A DNA stretch of 64,000 bases from Colwellia sp. 20A7 (GTDB taxonomy: Bacteria; Pseudomonadota; Gammaproteobacteria; Enterobacterales; Alteromonadaceae), in assembly GCF_009832865.1 (NCBI RefSeq), contig NZ_CP047130.1, forward strand, positions 3,658,001 through 3,722,000, read 5' to 3'. Position 1 is the stretch's first letter. Every line of letters starts with the position of its first letter. The notes under the pieces were generated by a model. That model ran no database searches. It was not told the origin of the DNA and was given only the letters and a program-made list of their open reading frames with translations. A program made the position numbers and the translations under genes. Below are positions 8,778-16,687 of the stretch, one piece after another.

Positions 8778-9524
8778 ATGCAACAGCCATTAAAACAAAA
8801 AAAGCTATCTGACATTATTTTAGTGCAACTAGAAAACATGATTTTAGAGGGTGGTTTACTACCCGGTGAAAAATTATTACCTGAACGTGAGCTAGCAAAA
8901 AAGTTCGATGTTTCTAGACCTTCACTTCGTGAAGCGGTGCAAAAGTTAGAAGCTAAAGGATTAGTTACACGTAAACAAGGCGGTGGTACCTTCGTATCTA
9001 AAGCGATTATGAAGTCTTTTTCTGATCCATTATTTGATTTGATGGCAGAAAATAATGAATCACAATTTGATCTATTAGAGTTTCGCCATGGTATAGAAGG
9101 AATGGCTTCTTATTATGCTGCGATGCGTGGAACAAGCGCTGACTTTGAGAATATACAAGCCAAACACGACAATATAGGGAATTGTCAATTAGAGAACGAC
9201 TATAGTATAGAAGCTAATGCCGTTTATGAGTTTTATGTTGCTATATGCACGGCATCACATAATGCCGTGATATTACATACAGCTAGAAGTATGTCAGCAC
9301 TGTTAGTAGATAACATAGAGCGAAATTTAACAATGTTAGCAAAACGTCCTGATATTTTTAGTAAGATAACAGACTATAGAAGAAATTTACTTGATGCTAT
9401 TACTAGTGGGCAGCCAAAAAAAGCTTGGGGTGCAAGTCACCGTCACCTTGCTTTTATTGAAGAAGTTCTGCTAAAGCTAACACACGAACACAGCCGTATG
9501 GAACGTTCCATGAGGCGAATGTAA
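8778..9524 (+). CDS. pdhR: Pyruvate dehydrogenase complex repressor PdhR (GntR/FadR family)
   Basis: This is a 248-residue regulator. The N-terminal winged helix (about 1-75) contains LLPERELAKKFDVSRPSLRE and the wing KGLVTRKQGGGTFVS. The C-terminal FadR-type ligand domain (about 85-240) is all helical, with the family segment FRHGIEGMASYYAA. In relatives, pyruvate binding releases the protein from its operators. The gene lies directly before aceE in the same direction, and two PdhR boxes stand in its upstream region, so autoregulation of the whole operon is very likely. The ATG has TAAGG about 11 bases upstream. Confidence 0.95.
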   Translation: MQQPLKQKKLSDIILVQLENMILEGGLLPGEKLLPERELAKKFDVSRPSLREAVQKLEAKGLVTRKQGGGTFVSKAIMKSFSDPLFDLMAENNESQFDLLEFRHGIEGMASYYAAMRGTSADFENIQAKHDNIGNCQLENDYSIEANAVYEFYVAICTASHNAVILHTARSMSALLVDNIERNLTMLAKRPDIFSKITDYRRNLLDAITSGQPKKAWGASHRHLAFIEEVLLKLTHEHSRMERSMRRM

Positions 9525-9622
9525 TCACTGCTTTAAAGCTAAAGTAGATAAATGCATAGATTGCCTATGCCAAATATGTAAAAAATTATTAAATAAACAA
9601 ATAATATTGGAGACAACACAAT

Positions 9623-12304
9623 ATGTCAGATCTACCAAACATTGATATCGATTCATTAGAAACCCAAGAGTGGTTAGAGTCGATGGAATCAGTATTAGAA
9701 AATGAAGGCCCAGAACGCGCACACTTTTTACTTGAAGCGTTAATTGAACGTGCCCGTCGCGGTGGTACTCATTTACCTTTTGAAGCAACAACAGCTTATG
9801 TAAATACTATTCCTCCTGGGCAAGAGCCTCATATGCCTGCGGATCAAACAATAGAATCACGTATTCGTGCTGCTATTCGTTGGAATGCGTTAGTACTAGT
9901 ATTACGTGCCTCTAAAAAAGATTTAGAGCTTGGTGGTCATATTGGTAGTTTTGCTTCTTCTTCTACACTTTATGATGTAGGTTTTAACCATTTCTTCAAA
10001 GCCGCTTCAGAAAAAGATGGTGGTGACTTTATTTTTGCTCAGGGTCATATCTCTCCAGGTATATACTCTCGTGCATTTATGGAAGGTCGTTTAACTGAAG
10101 AACAGATGAACAACTTCCGTCAAGAATGTGATGGTGAAGGTCTATCTTCATACCCTCACCCTCATTTAATGAAAGATTTTTGGCAGTTCCCAACGGTTTC
10201 TATGGGTCTTGGTCCATTACAAGCTATTTATACTGCTCGTTTCTTAAAATATCTTACCGATCGTGGTATTAAAGATTGCTCTGGCCAACGTGTTTACTGT
10301 TTCTTAGGTGATGGCGAAACTGATGAGCCAGAATCATTAGGTGCTATTGGTTTAGCCTCTCGTGAAGGTTTAGACAACTTAACATTCGTTATTAACTGTA
10401 ACTTACAACGTTTAGATGGTCCTGTTCGTGGTAATGGAAAGATTATCCAAGAGCTTGAAGGTACATTCCGTGGCGCTGGCTGGGAAGTAGTTAAAGTTAT
10501 TTGGGGTAGCTACTGGGATCCATTACTTGCACGTGATACATCAGGTAAGTTATTACAATTAATGAATGAAACCGTTGATGGTGAATATCAGAACTGTAAA
10601 GCAAAAGGCGGTAAATATACGCGCGAAAAATTCTTTAACAAATACCCAGAAACAGAAGCGATGGTTGCTAACATGTCTGATAAAGACATTTGGCGTTTAA
10701 ACCGTGGTGGTCATGACCCAGTTAAAGTGTATGCAGCTTACGAAAAAGCAATGAATACTAAAGGTCGTCCAACCGTTATCTTAGCTAAAACAGTTAAAGG
10801 TTTTGGTTTAGGTGCTTCAGGCGAAGCATTAAATATTGCGCATAACGTTAAGAAAATGGACGTTGAATCAATTAAACATTACCGTGACCGTTTTAATATT
10901 CCGGTAAGTGATGACGAGATTGCTGATTTACCTTTCTACAGATTCCCTGAAGATAGCGATGAATTTAAGTACATGAAAGCGCGTCGTGAAGCACTAGGTG
11001 GTTCATTACCAGCGCGTCGTTTACAAGCAGAAGAACAACTTGAAATTCCTTCACTTAAAATCTTTGAACCGATATTAAAAGGCTCAGGTGATCGTCAAGT
11101 ATCGTCAACAATGACGTTTGTACGTGTACTGAACAGCTTATTAAAAGATAAGAAAATAGGTAAACGTGTTGTTCCTATTATTCCTGATGAAGCACGTACT
11201 TTTGGTATGGAAGGTTTATTCCGCCAAGTAGGTATCTATGCAAGTGAAGGTCAAAAATATATCCCACAAGATGCTGATCAAGTAGCTTATTACCGTGAAG
11301 ATAAAAAAGGCCAAGTACTGCAAGAAGGCATAAACGAACTAGGTGCTATGGCATCTTGGGTTGCTGCGGGTACTTCTTACTCAACATGTAACGCGACCAC
11401 TATTCCATTCTACATTTACTACTCAATGTTTGGTTTCCAACGTGTTGGTGATTTAGCATGGGCAGCGGGTGATAGCCAAGCGCGTGGTTTCTTATTAGGT
11501 GCTACTGCTGGTAGAACAACACTTAACGGTGAAGGTCTTCAACATCAAGATGGTCATTCACACGTTCAAGCAGGCTTAATCCCTAACTGTGTAACTTACG
11601 ATCCAACATACGGTTATGAAATTGCGGTTATCGTGCGTGAAGGTTTACGTCGTATGTATGAAGAAAATGAAAATATCTTCTTCTACTTAACATTAATGAA
11701 TGAAAACTATCAACATCCGGCAATGCCTGAAAGTAAAACTGTTGAAGAAGAAATCATTAAAGGTATTTATCAACTTGAGCAAGTTGCCCCAGCTAAAGGC
11801 AAAGTAATTGCTAATGTTCAATTATTAGGTTCAGGTACTATTTTAGAAAAAGTACGTGAAGCTGCGCAAATTCTTGCCAATGATTACAACATATCAAGTG
11901 ATGTTTACTCAGTAACGTCATTCAATGAATTAGGCCGAGATGGTCAAGATGTAACACGTTGGAATATGCTTCACCCTGAAAGTAAGCCACGTGTACCTTA
12001 CATCACTCAAGTAATTACCAAAGAAGCAGGTCCAGCAATTTCTGCAACTGATTATATTAAAAATTATTCGGACCAAGTACGTGCTTACATCGATACTGAA
12101 TACCGTTGTTTAGGTACTGATGGTTTTGGCCGTAGTGATAGCCGTGCAAACTTACGTACGCATTTTGAAGTAAGTGCTGCATATGTTGTTGTTGCTTCGT
12201 TATTTGAATTAGCGAACCGTGGTGATATTGAAAGCTCAGTTGTTTCAGAGGCGATTAAACGCTTTGATATAAACACTGAAAAACTTAACCCACTTTACGC
12301 ATAA
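9623..12304 (+). CDS. aceE: Pyruvate dehydrogenase E1 component, homodimeric type
   Basis: AceE is the thiamine-diphosphate enzyme that decarboxylates pyruvate and acetylates the lipoyl groups of E2. The protein has 893 residues, close to the E. coli length. Visible motifs include GGHIGSFASS and HISPGIYSRAF near the N-terminus, and the TPP motif starting at about residue 229 (GDGETDEPES, closing with INCNLQRLDGP). Further on are PIIPDEARTFGMEGLF and LQHQDGHSHV in the pyrimidine domain, and a C-terminal transketolase domain. GGAG lies 10 bases before the ATG. It is 98 bases after pdhR and 25 bases before aceF, in one operon. Confidence 0.98.
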   Translation: MSDLPNIDIDSLETQEWLESMESVLENEGPERAHFLLEALIERARRGGTHLPFEATTAYVNTIPPGQEPHMPADQTIESRIRAAIRWNALVLVLRASKKDLELGGHIGSFASSSTLYDVGFNHFFKAASEKDGGDFIFAQGHISPGIYSRAFMEGRLTEEQMNNFRQECDGEGLSSYPHPHLMKDFWQFPTVSMGLGPLQAIYTARFLKYLTDRGIKDCSGQRVYCFLGDGETDEPESLGAIGLASREGLDNLTFVINCNLQRLDGPVRGNGKIIQELEGTFRGAGWEVVKVIWGSYWDPLLARDTSGKLLQLMNETVDGEYQNCKAKGGKYTREKFFNKYPETEAMVANMSDKDIWRLNRGGHDPVKVYAAYEKAMNTKGRPTVILAKTVKGFGLGASGEALNIAHNVKKMDVESIKHYRDRFNIPVSDDEIADLPFYRFPEDSDEFKYMKARREALGGSLPARRLQAEEQLEIPSLKIFEPILKGSGDRQVSSTMTFVRVLNSLLKDKKIGKRVVPIIPDEARTFGMEGLFRQVGIYASEGQKYIPQDADQVAYYREDKKGQVLQEGINELGAMASWVAAGTSYSTCNATTIPFYIYYSMFGFQRVGDLAWAAGDSQARGFLLGATAGRTTLNGEGLQHQDGHSHVQAGLIPNCVTYDPTYGYEIAVIVREGLRRMYEENENIFFYLTLMNENYQHPAMPESKTVEEEIIKGIYQLEQVAPAKGKVIANVQLLGSGTILEKVREAAQILANDYNISSDVYSVTSFNELGRDGQDVTRWNMLHPESKPRVPYITQVITKEAGPAISATDYIKNYSDQVRAYIDTEYRCLGTDGFGRSDSRANLRTHFEVSAAYVVVASLFELANRGDIESSVVSEAIKRFDINTEKLNPLYA

Positions 12305-12329
12305 TTAGTGACTAGAGAAGGAAAATATA

Positions 12330-14006
12330 ATGTCTATTGAAAAAATTCTAGTCCCTGATGTAGGTGGCGACGAAGTTGAAATTATCGAAATTTGTTTTGC
12401 TGTTGGCGACAAAATCGAAGCTGATGAAGGTATTATTACCGTTGAAACTGACAAAGCTTCTATGGATATCCCTGCCCCATTTGCAGGTAAGCTTGTTAGC
12501 TTAACTGTAAACGTTGGTGACAAAATTAAAGAAGGCGATATTATTGCCGAAATGGAAAGTGCTGAATCAGAAAGCGCTGAAACCGAAAGTGAACCAGCGC
12601 CAGCGACTGAAGAAGCTCAGGCTCCTGAAGCACCTGCTGAAGAGCCTGCGGTTGAAGAAGCACCAGTAGCAGCTGCTGCATCGTCAGGTGCATCAGAAAT
12701 TATTGATATAGCGGTACCTGATATAGGTGAAGACGGCGAAGTTGATGTAATAGATGTATTAGTAAGTGTAGGTGATGTTGTTGAAGCAGAAGACGGTTTA
12801 ATCACTGTCGAAACTGACAAAGCAACAATGGATGTACCTTCAACACATGCAGGTACAGTTAAAGAAGTTTACATTTCTAATGGCGATAAAGTTAAACAAG
12901 GTTCACTTGTTATTAAACTTGAAATTGCAGGCAGTACTTCCGTTGAAGCGCCAGTAGTAGAAGCACCTGTTGCTGAAACTAGCGCACCTAAAGAAGCGCC
13001 AGCTAAAGTTGCACCAACAACAGCACCAACTAGCTCACCTGTACCGCATCACCCACAGTCAGGCGTTGTGAATAAAGGAACTATTTATACCTCTCCTTCT
13101 ATTCGACGTATTGCCCGTGAATTTGGTGTTGATTTAACCTTGGTTAAAGGCACAGGTAATAAAGGCCGTATTTTAAAAGAAGATGTTCAATCTTACGTTA
13201 AATATGAACTTTCTCGTCCGAAAGCTAATGCAGGTAGTTCTGTCGCTGCCGGTGAAGGTGGATTACAAGTTGTTAGTGCTAAAGCTATCGATTTCTCAAA
13301 ATTTGGTGAAATTGAAACGAAAGCATTAACACGCATTCAAAAAATATCAGGTCCATTCTTACATCGTAACTGGGTTACTATTCCTCACGTTACTCAGTTT
13401 GATGAAGCTGACATCACCAATGTTGAAGCATTCCGTAAAGAACAAAATGTTGTTTGTGAAAAGCAAAAGTTAGGCTTTAAAATTACTCCCTTAGTGTTTA
13501 TTTTAAAAGCCGTGGCTGACGCATTGCGCACATACCCAACCTTTAACTCAAGCTTGAGTGAAGATGGTGAAAGCTTAATTTTGAAAAAATACATCCACAT
13601 TGGTGTTGCAGTTGATACACCTAATGGTTTAGTTGTACCAGTAGTGCGTGACGTTGATCAAAAAGGTATTCATCAATTATCTCGTGAATTACTTGAAATC
13701 AGCATGAAAGCACGTGATGGCAAATTGAAAGCAGCTGATATGCAAGGTGGTTGTTTTACTATCTCTAGTCTTGGTGGTATTGGTGGTACTGCATTTACAC
13801 CAATCGTTAACGCACCTGAAGTTGCTATTTTAGGTGTGTCGAAATCAGAAATGAAGCCGAAATGGAATGGTAAAGATTTTGAACCTAAGCTGATGTTGCC
13901 ATTATCTATGTCTTATGACCATCGCGTAATTGATGGTGCACTTGCTGCTCGATTTACCATGCATTTAGCCAGTGTAATGTCTGACATTCGTAAATTAATA
14001 CTTTAG
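12330..14006 (+). CDS. aceF: Dihydrolipoyl acetyltransferase E2 with two lipoyl domains
   Basis: AceF is the core of the pyruvate dehydrogenase complex and transfers acetyl groups to CoA. The 558-residue protein has two lipoyl domains, with modified lysines in VETDKASMD (Lys42) and VETDKATMD (about Lys164). These are joined by long Ala/Pro/Glu linkers. A peripheral subunit-binding domain follows at about 250-292 (SPSIRRIAREFGVDL). The catalytic domain runs to the end, with SYDHRVIDGA holding the active His. E. coli AceF has three lipoyl domains, so this is a shorter but common variant. It is translated 25 bases after aceE. The next gene, lpdA, is separated by 131 bases containing a hairpin and a promoter-like sequence. 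Confidence 0.97.
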   Translation: MSIEKILVPDVGGDEVEIIEICFAVGDKIEADEGIITVETDKASMDIPAPFAGKLVSLTVNVGDKIKEGDIIAEMESAESESAETESEPAPATEEAQAPEAPAEEPAVEEAPVAAAASSGASEIIDIAVPDIGEDGEVDVIDVLVSVGDVVEAEDGLITVETDKATMDVPSTHAGTVKEVYISNGDKVKQGSLVIKLEIAGSTSVEAPVVEAPVAETSAPKEAPAKVAPTTAPTSSPVPHHPQSGVVNKGTIYTSPSIRRIAREFGVDLTLVKGTGNKGRILKEDVQSYVKYELSRPKANAGSSVAAGEGGLQVVSAKAIDFSKFGEIETKALTRIQKISGPFLHRNWVTIPHVTQFDEADITNVEAFRKEQNVVCEKQKLGFKITPLVFILKAVADALRTYPTFNSSLSEDGESLILKKYIHIGVAVDTPNGLVVPVVRDVDQKGIHQLSRELLEISMKARDGKLKAADMQGGCFTISSLGGIGGTAFTPIVNAPEVAILGVSKSEMKPKWNGKDFEPKLMLPLSMSYDHRVIDGALAARFTMHLASVMSDIRKLIL

Positions 14007-14023
14007 TTAGAATTTTCTGAATT

Positions 14024-14094
14024 AATATTGGCGAAATTCAACAGATAAGCGTAGAATTTCGCTATTAATGCCAATATTATTAACTTGGTATAAT
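14024..14094 (+). promoter_or_regulatory. aceF-lpdA intergenic hairpin and candidate lpdA promoter
   Basis: The arm AATATTGGCGAAATTC (14024-14039) pairs with GAATTTCG (14054-14061) plus CCAATATT (14071-14078), leaving a 9-base bulge. A TATAAT -10 box stands at 14089-14094, but no good -35 is seen. This fits partial termination or RNA processing after aceF plus an internal start for lpdA, as known for lpd in E. coli. Confidence 0.45.
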
Positions 14095-14137
14095 ATATTT
14101 ACACAAATTAAAACTTTCATAGTTTATTGAGGATTGT

Positions 14138-15568
14138 ATGAGTAACGAGATAAAAACTCAGGTTGTTATTTTAGGTGGTGGCCCTGGCGGTTATTCTGCT
14201 GCTTTTCGCGCTGCAGATTTAGGTTTAGATGTTGTATTAGTTGAGAGCCGCTCAACGTTAGGTGGCGTATGCTTAAATGTAGGTTGTATTCCATCTAAAG
14301 CATTATTACATGTGGCTAAAGTTATTGATGATGCTGCTGCAATGGCTTCACACGGTGTAACATTTGGTAAGCCAGAAATTAACTTAGACAAAATTCGTAG
14401 CTGGAAAGAAGATGTTATCGGCCAACTTACGGGTGGTTTAGGCGGAATGTCAAAAGCACGTAAAGTTAATACTGTTACTGGCTTAGGTAAATTCACATCA
14501 GATAAAACAATTGAAGTTGAAGGTGCTGACGGTAAAACAACTATCACTTTTGATAATGCTATTATTGCCTGTGGTTCTTCAGTTATCGATTTACCATTTA
14601 TTCCTAACGATGACCCTCGCGTTATCGACTCTACTGGAGCACTTGAACTTCAAGATATTCCTGGAGAGATGTTAGTACTAGGTGGCGGTATTATTGGATT
14701 AGAAATGGGCACTGTTTATGCAGCTCTTGGTTCTAATGTAAGTGTTGTTGAATTTGCTGATCAATTAGTGCCAGCGGCTGATAAAGACATTGTTAAGATT
14801 TACACTAACTACAACAAAAACAAGTTCAACATCATGTTGTCTACTAAAGTTGTTGCTGTTGAAGCTAAAGACGATGGTTTATACGTTACTTTTGAAGGTA
14901 AGAATGCTCCTGAAGGTCAAGTTCGTTACGACAAAATTTTAGTTGCTGTAGGTCGTAAGCCAAATGGTCACTTAGTTGGCGCAGATAAGGCTGGCGTAAA
15001 TGTTGATGAGCGTGGTTTTATCAATGTATCTAAAGAACTTCGTACGAATGTTCCACATATCTTCGCCGTTGGTGATGTTGTAGGACAACCTATGCTTGCG
15101 CATAAAGCTGTACATGAAGCGCATTGTGCTGCTGAAGTTATATCAGGCAAAAAACATGAGTTTGATCCTCGTTGTATCCCTTCAATTGCCTATACTGATC
15201 CAGAAATGGCTTGGGTTGGTGTAACTGAACGTGAAGCAAAAGAGCAAGGTTTAAATATTGAAGTTGCTAATTTCCCATGGGCCGCTTCTGGTCGTGCTAT
15301 CGCTTCAGCACGTACTGAAGGTAAAACTAAGATGATTTTCGAAAAAGAAACTGGTCGTGTTTTAGGTGGTGCTATTGTAGGTATCAATGCCGGCGAAATG
15401 CTTGGTGAAATTTGTTTAGCCGTAGAAATGGGCGCTGATGCAGAAGATGTTGGTTTAACTATTCATGCTCACCCAACGTTAAACGAATCAATTGGTTTAG
15501 CGGCAGAAATCTTTGAAGGTTCAATCACTGATTTACCAAATGCTAAAGCTGTTAAAAAGAAAAAATAA
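14138..15568 (+). CDS. lpdA: Dihydrolipoamide dehydrogenase (E3)
   Basis: This flavoprotein reoxidises the lipoyl groups of pyruvate and 2-oxoglutarate dehydrogenases and of the glycine cleavage system, passing electrons to NAD+. It has 476 residues. The FAD-binding GGGPGGYSAA is at residues 13-22. The redox disulfide is GGVCLNVGCIPSK (Cys45-Cys50). The NAD-binding motif is VLGGGIIGLEMG at about 186. A second FAD motif, FAVGDV, follows. The C-terminal interface domain carries the catalytic His-Glu pair in IHAHPTLNES. It closes the pdh operon, and a strong terminator lies just beyond. Confidence 0.98.
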   Translation: MSNEIKTQVVILGGGPGGYSAAFRAADLGLDVVLVESRSTLGGVCLNVGCIPSKALLHVAKVIDDAAAMASHGVTFGKPEINLDKIRSWKEDVIGQLTGGLGGMSKARKVNTVTGLGKFTSDKTIEVEGADGKTTITFDNAIIACGSSVIDLPFIPNDDPRVIDSTGALELQDIPGEMLVLGGGIIGLEMGTVYAALGSNVSVVEFADQLVPAADKDIVKIYTNYNKNKFNIMLSTKVVAVEAKDDGLYVTFEGKNAPEGQVRYDKILVAVGRKPNGHLVGADKAGVNVDERGFINVSKELRTNVPHIFAVGDVVGQPMLAHKAVHEAHCAAEVISGKKHEFDPRCIPSIAYTDPEMAWVGVTEREAKEQGLNIEVANFPWAASGRAIASARTEGKTKMIFEKETGRVLGGAIVGINAGEMLGEICLAVEMGADAEDVGLTIHAHPTLNESIGLAAEIFEGSITDLPNAKAVKKKK

Positions 15569-15610
15569 TTATCTCCAAATAATTATTTAATAACGCTTTC
15601 AAAACTATAA

Positions 15611-15641
15611 TCCGATGTCCCCATGGACATCGGATTTTTTT
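15611..15641 (+). terminator. Rho-independent terminator of the pdh operon
   Basis: TCCGATGTCC pairs perfectly with GGACATCGGA around a CCAT loop, giving a 10-bp stem. It is followed by seven T residues. Confidence 0.93.
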
Positions 15642-15712
15642 ACCTCAAAAATAGCCTTCATTACATTTCAATATTCCAATCTCGCTCAACATTAAACCGA
15701 ATAAAGCAGAAC

Positions 15713-15857
15713 TTATACCAATATCACTAACTATGTGATCATTTCTACTGGCTAAAATCACCAACTACATCGTTATTTATTTAATAATTAGAACAACTAG
15801 TTATTGAAATAAACGCCTTGTATTTGGCAATCTTTTCTACGTATGAAACTGGTATTA
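15713..15857. repeat. Interspersed repeat, copy 1 (145 bases)
   Basis: The left end TTATACCAATATCACTAA continues into CTATGTGATCATTTCTAC. The right end is GAAACTGGTATTA. The same left end and right end occur at 32182-32257 with a much shorter middle. The ends are imperfect inverted repeats (TATACCA-type against TGGTATTA). No open frame lies inside. The element fills most of the gap between lpdA and the YHS gene; the remainder is featureless AT-rich DNA. Confidence 0.6.
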
Positions 15858-15965
15858 GGTAACTTAATTTTCTTTTTAAAATAAAAAATATGAATTTAGC
15901 GAAATAAAAACACTCAATAGCCTATCTTATAAGTAGTTATTTATTTACTAGTAAGGAATATCAAG

Positions 15966-16445
15966 ATGTCTTTAGTTAAAAGATCAGTTCAAGCGGCTAT
16001 GATGATGATCATGTTTTTCAGTTTCTCAGCTTTCGCAGTTGATGATGCAGTTAACACTGGCCGCTTTAATAGTGTTGCTATTGATGGTTACGATACAGTG
16101 GCATATTTCACTCAAAATAAAGCAGTAGAAGGCGATAAAGCGTTTAAAGTTAAATGGCGTGATGCTTACTGGTATTTTAACAGTAAAGAAAATAAAGCAT
16201 TATTTGAAGCTGAGCCAGAGAAGTATGCTCCGCAGTATGGCGGTTGGTGTGCTTATGCAATGGCTGATGAAGGAAGTACAGCCCGAATTGATCCTGATGC
16301 TTTTCATATTTATGAAAATAAGCTTTATTTAAACTACAGTAAAAGTATTAATGAGAAATGGCTAAAAGATAAATTAACTATGATCAAAGATGCTGATCAC
16401 TATTATCCTTTAGAAACTGATGTAAATAGTTTTATTCAAAAGTAA
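15966..16445 (+). CDS. Exported YHS-domain protein
   Basis: This is a 159-residue protein with an N-terminal signal peptide (hydrophobic core MMMIMFFSFSAFA, cleavage near residue 24). The rest is one YHS-type domain: IDGYDTVAYF, a central WRDAYWYFNS strand, then EPEKYAPQYGGWCAYAMA with a conserved Cys, and FHIYENKLYLNYS. Related exported YHS proteins are widespread in marine gammaproteobacteria. Metal or haem binding has been suggested for the domain, but function is not known. The gene is flanked by the repeat element upstream and a terminator downstream, so it is monocistronic. Confidence 0.85.
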   Translation: MSLVKRSVQAAMMMIMFFSFSAFAVDDAVNTGRFNSVAIDGYDTVAYFTQNKAVEGDKAFKVKWRDAYWYFNSKENKALFEAEPEKYAPQYGGWCAYAMADEGSTARIDPDAFHIYENKLYLNYSKSINEKWLKDKLTMIKDADHYYPLETDVNSFIQK

Positions 16446-16462
16446 TTACTCCTAAAAAACTA

Positions 16463-16500
16463 AAAAAGCCATTAATTCACATGAATATAATGGCTTTTTA
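16463..16500 (+). terminator. Terminator after the YHS gene
   Basis: AAAAAGCCATTA pairs with TAATGGCTTTTT around a 14-base loop, and the right arm runs into a T-rich tail. Confidence 0.8.
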
Positions 16501-16687
16501 TTACTTTTTAAGCGAAGTTTATTTTCTCGAATATTATGCCTCAAGCCTAATTATCTCTAGCTAACTACCTCAGAGTTCATGGGTGTTAATTAGACTCGCT
16601 GTTTCCCCTGCTTTACAAATCACCTCTCAATGTATTTACTAAACTAGCAAGAGTCTTTTTACTCTTATCGTTCTGTTTTATAATGTA

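Noticed and set aside
9525..9791. 88-codon minus-strand frame across the pdhR-aceE junction
   Set aside because: It is an antisense shadow of the aceE start and the leader, without a ribosome binding site or recognisable product.
15851..15857. GGTATTA in repeat copy 1 as a PdhR half site
   Set aside because: Only one arm is present, and it is part of the repeat end found also at 32250.
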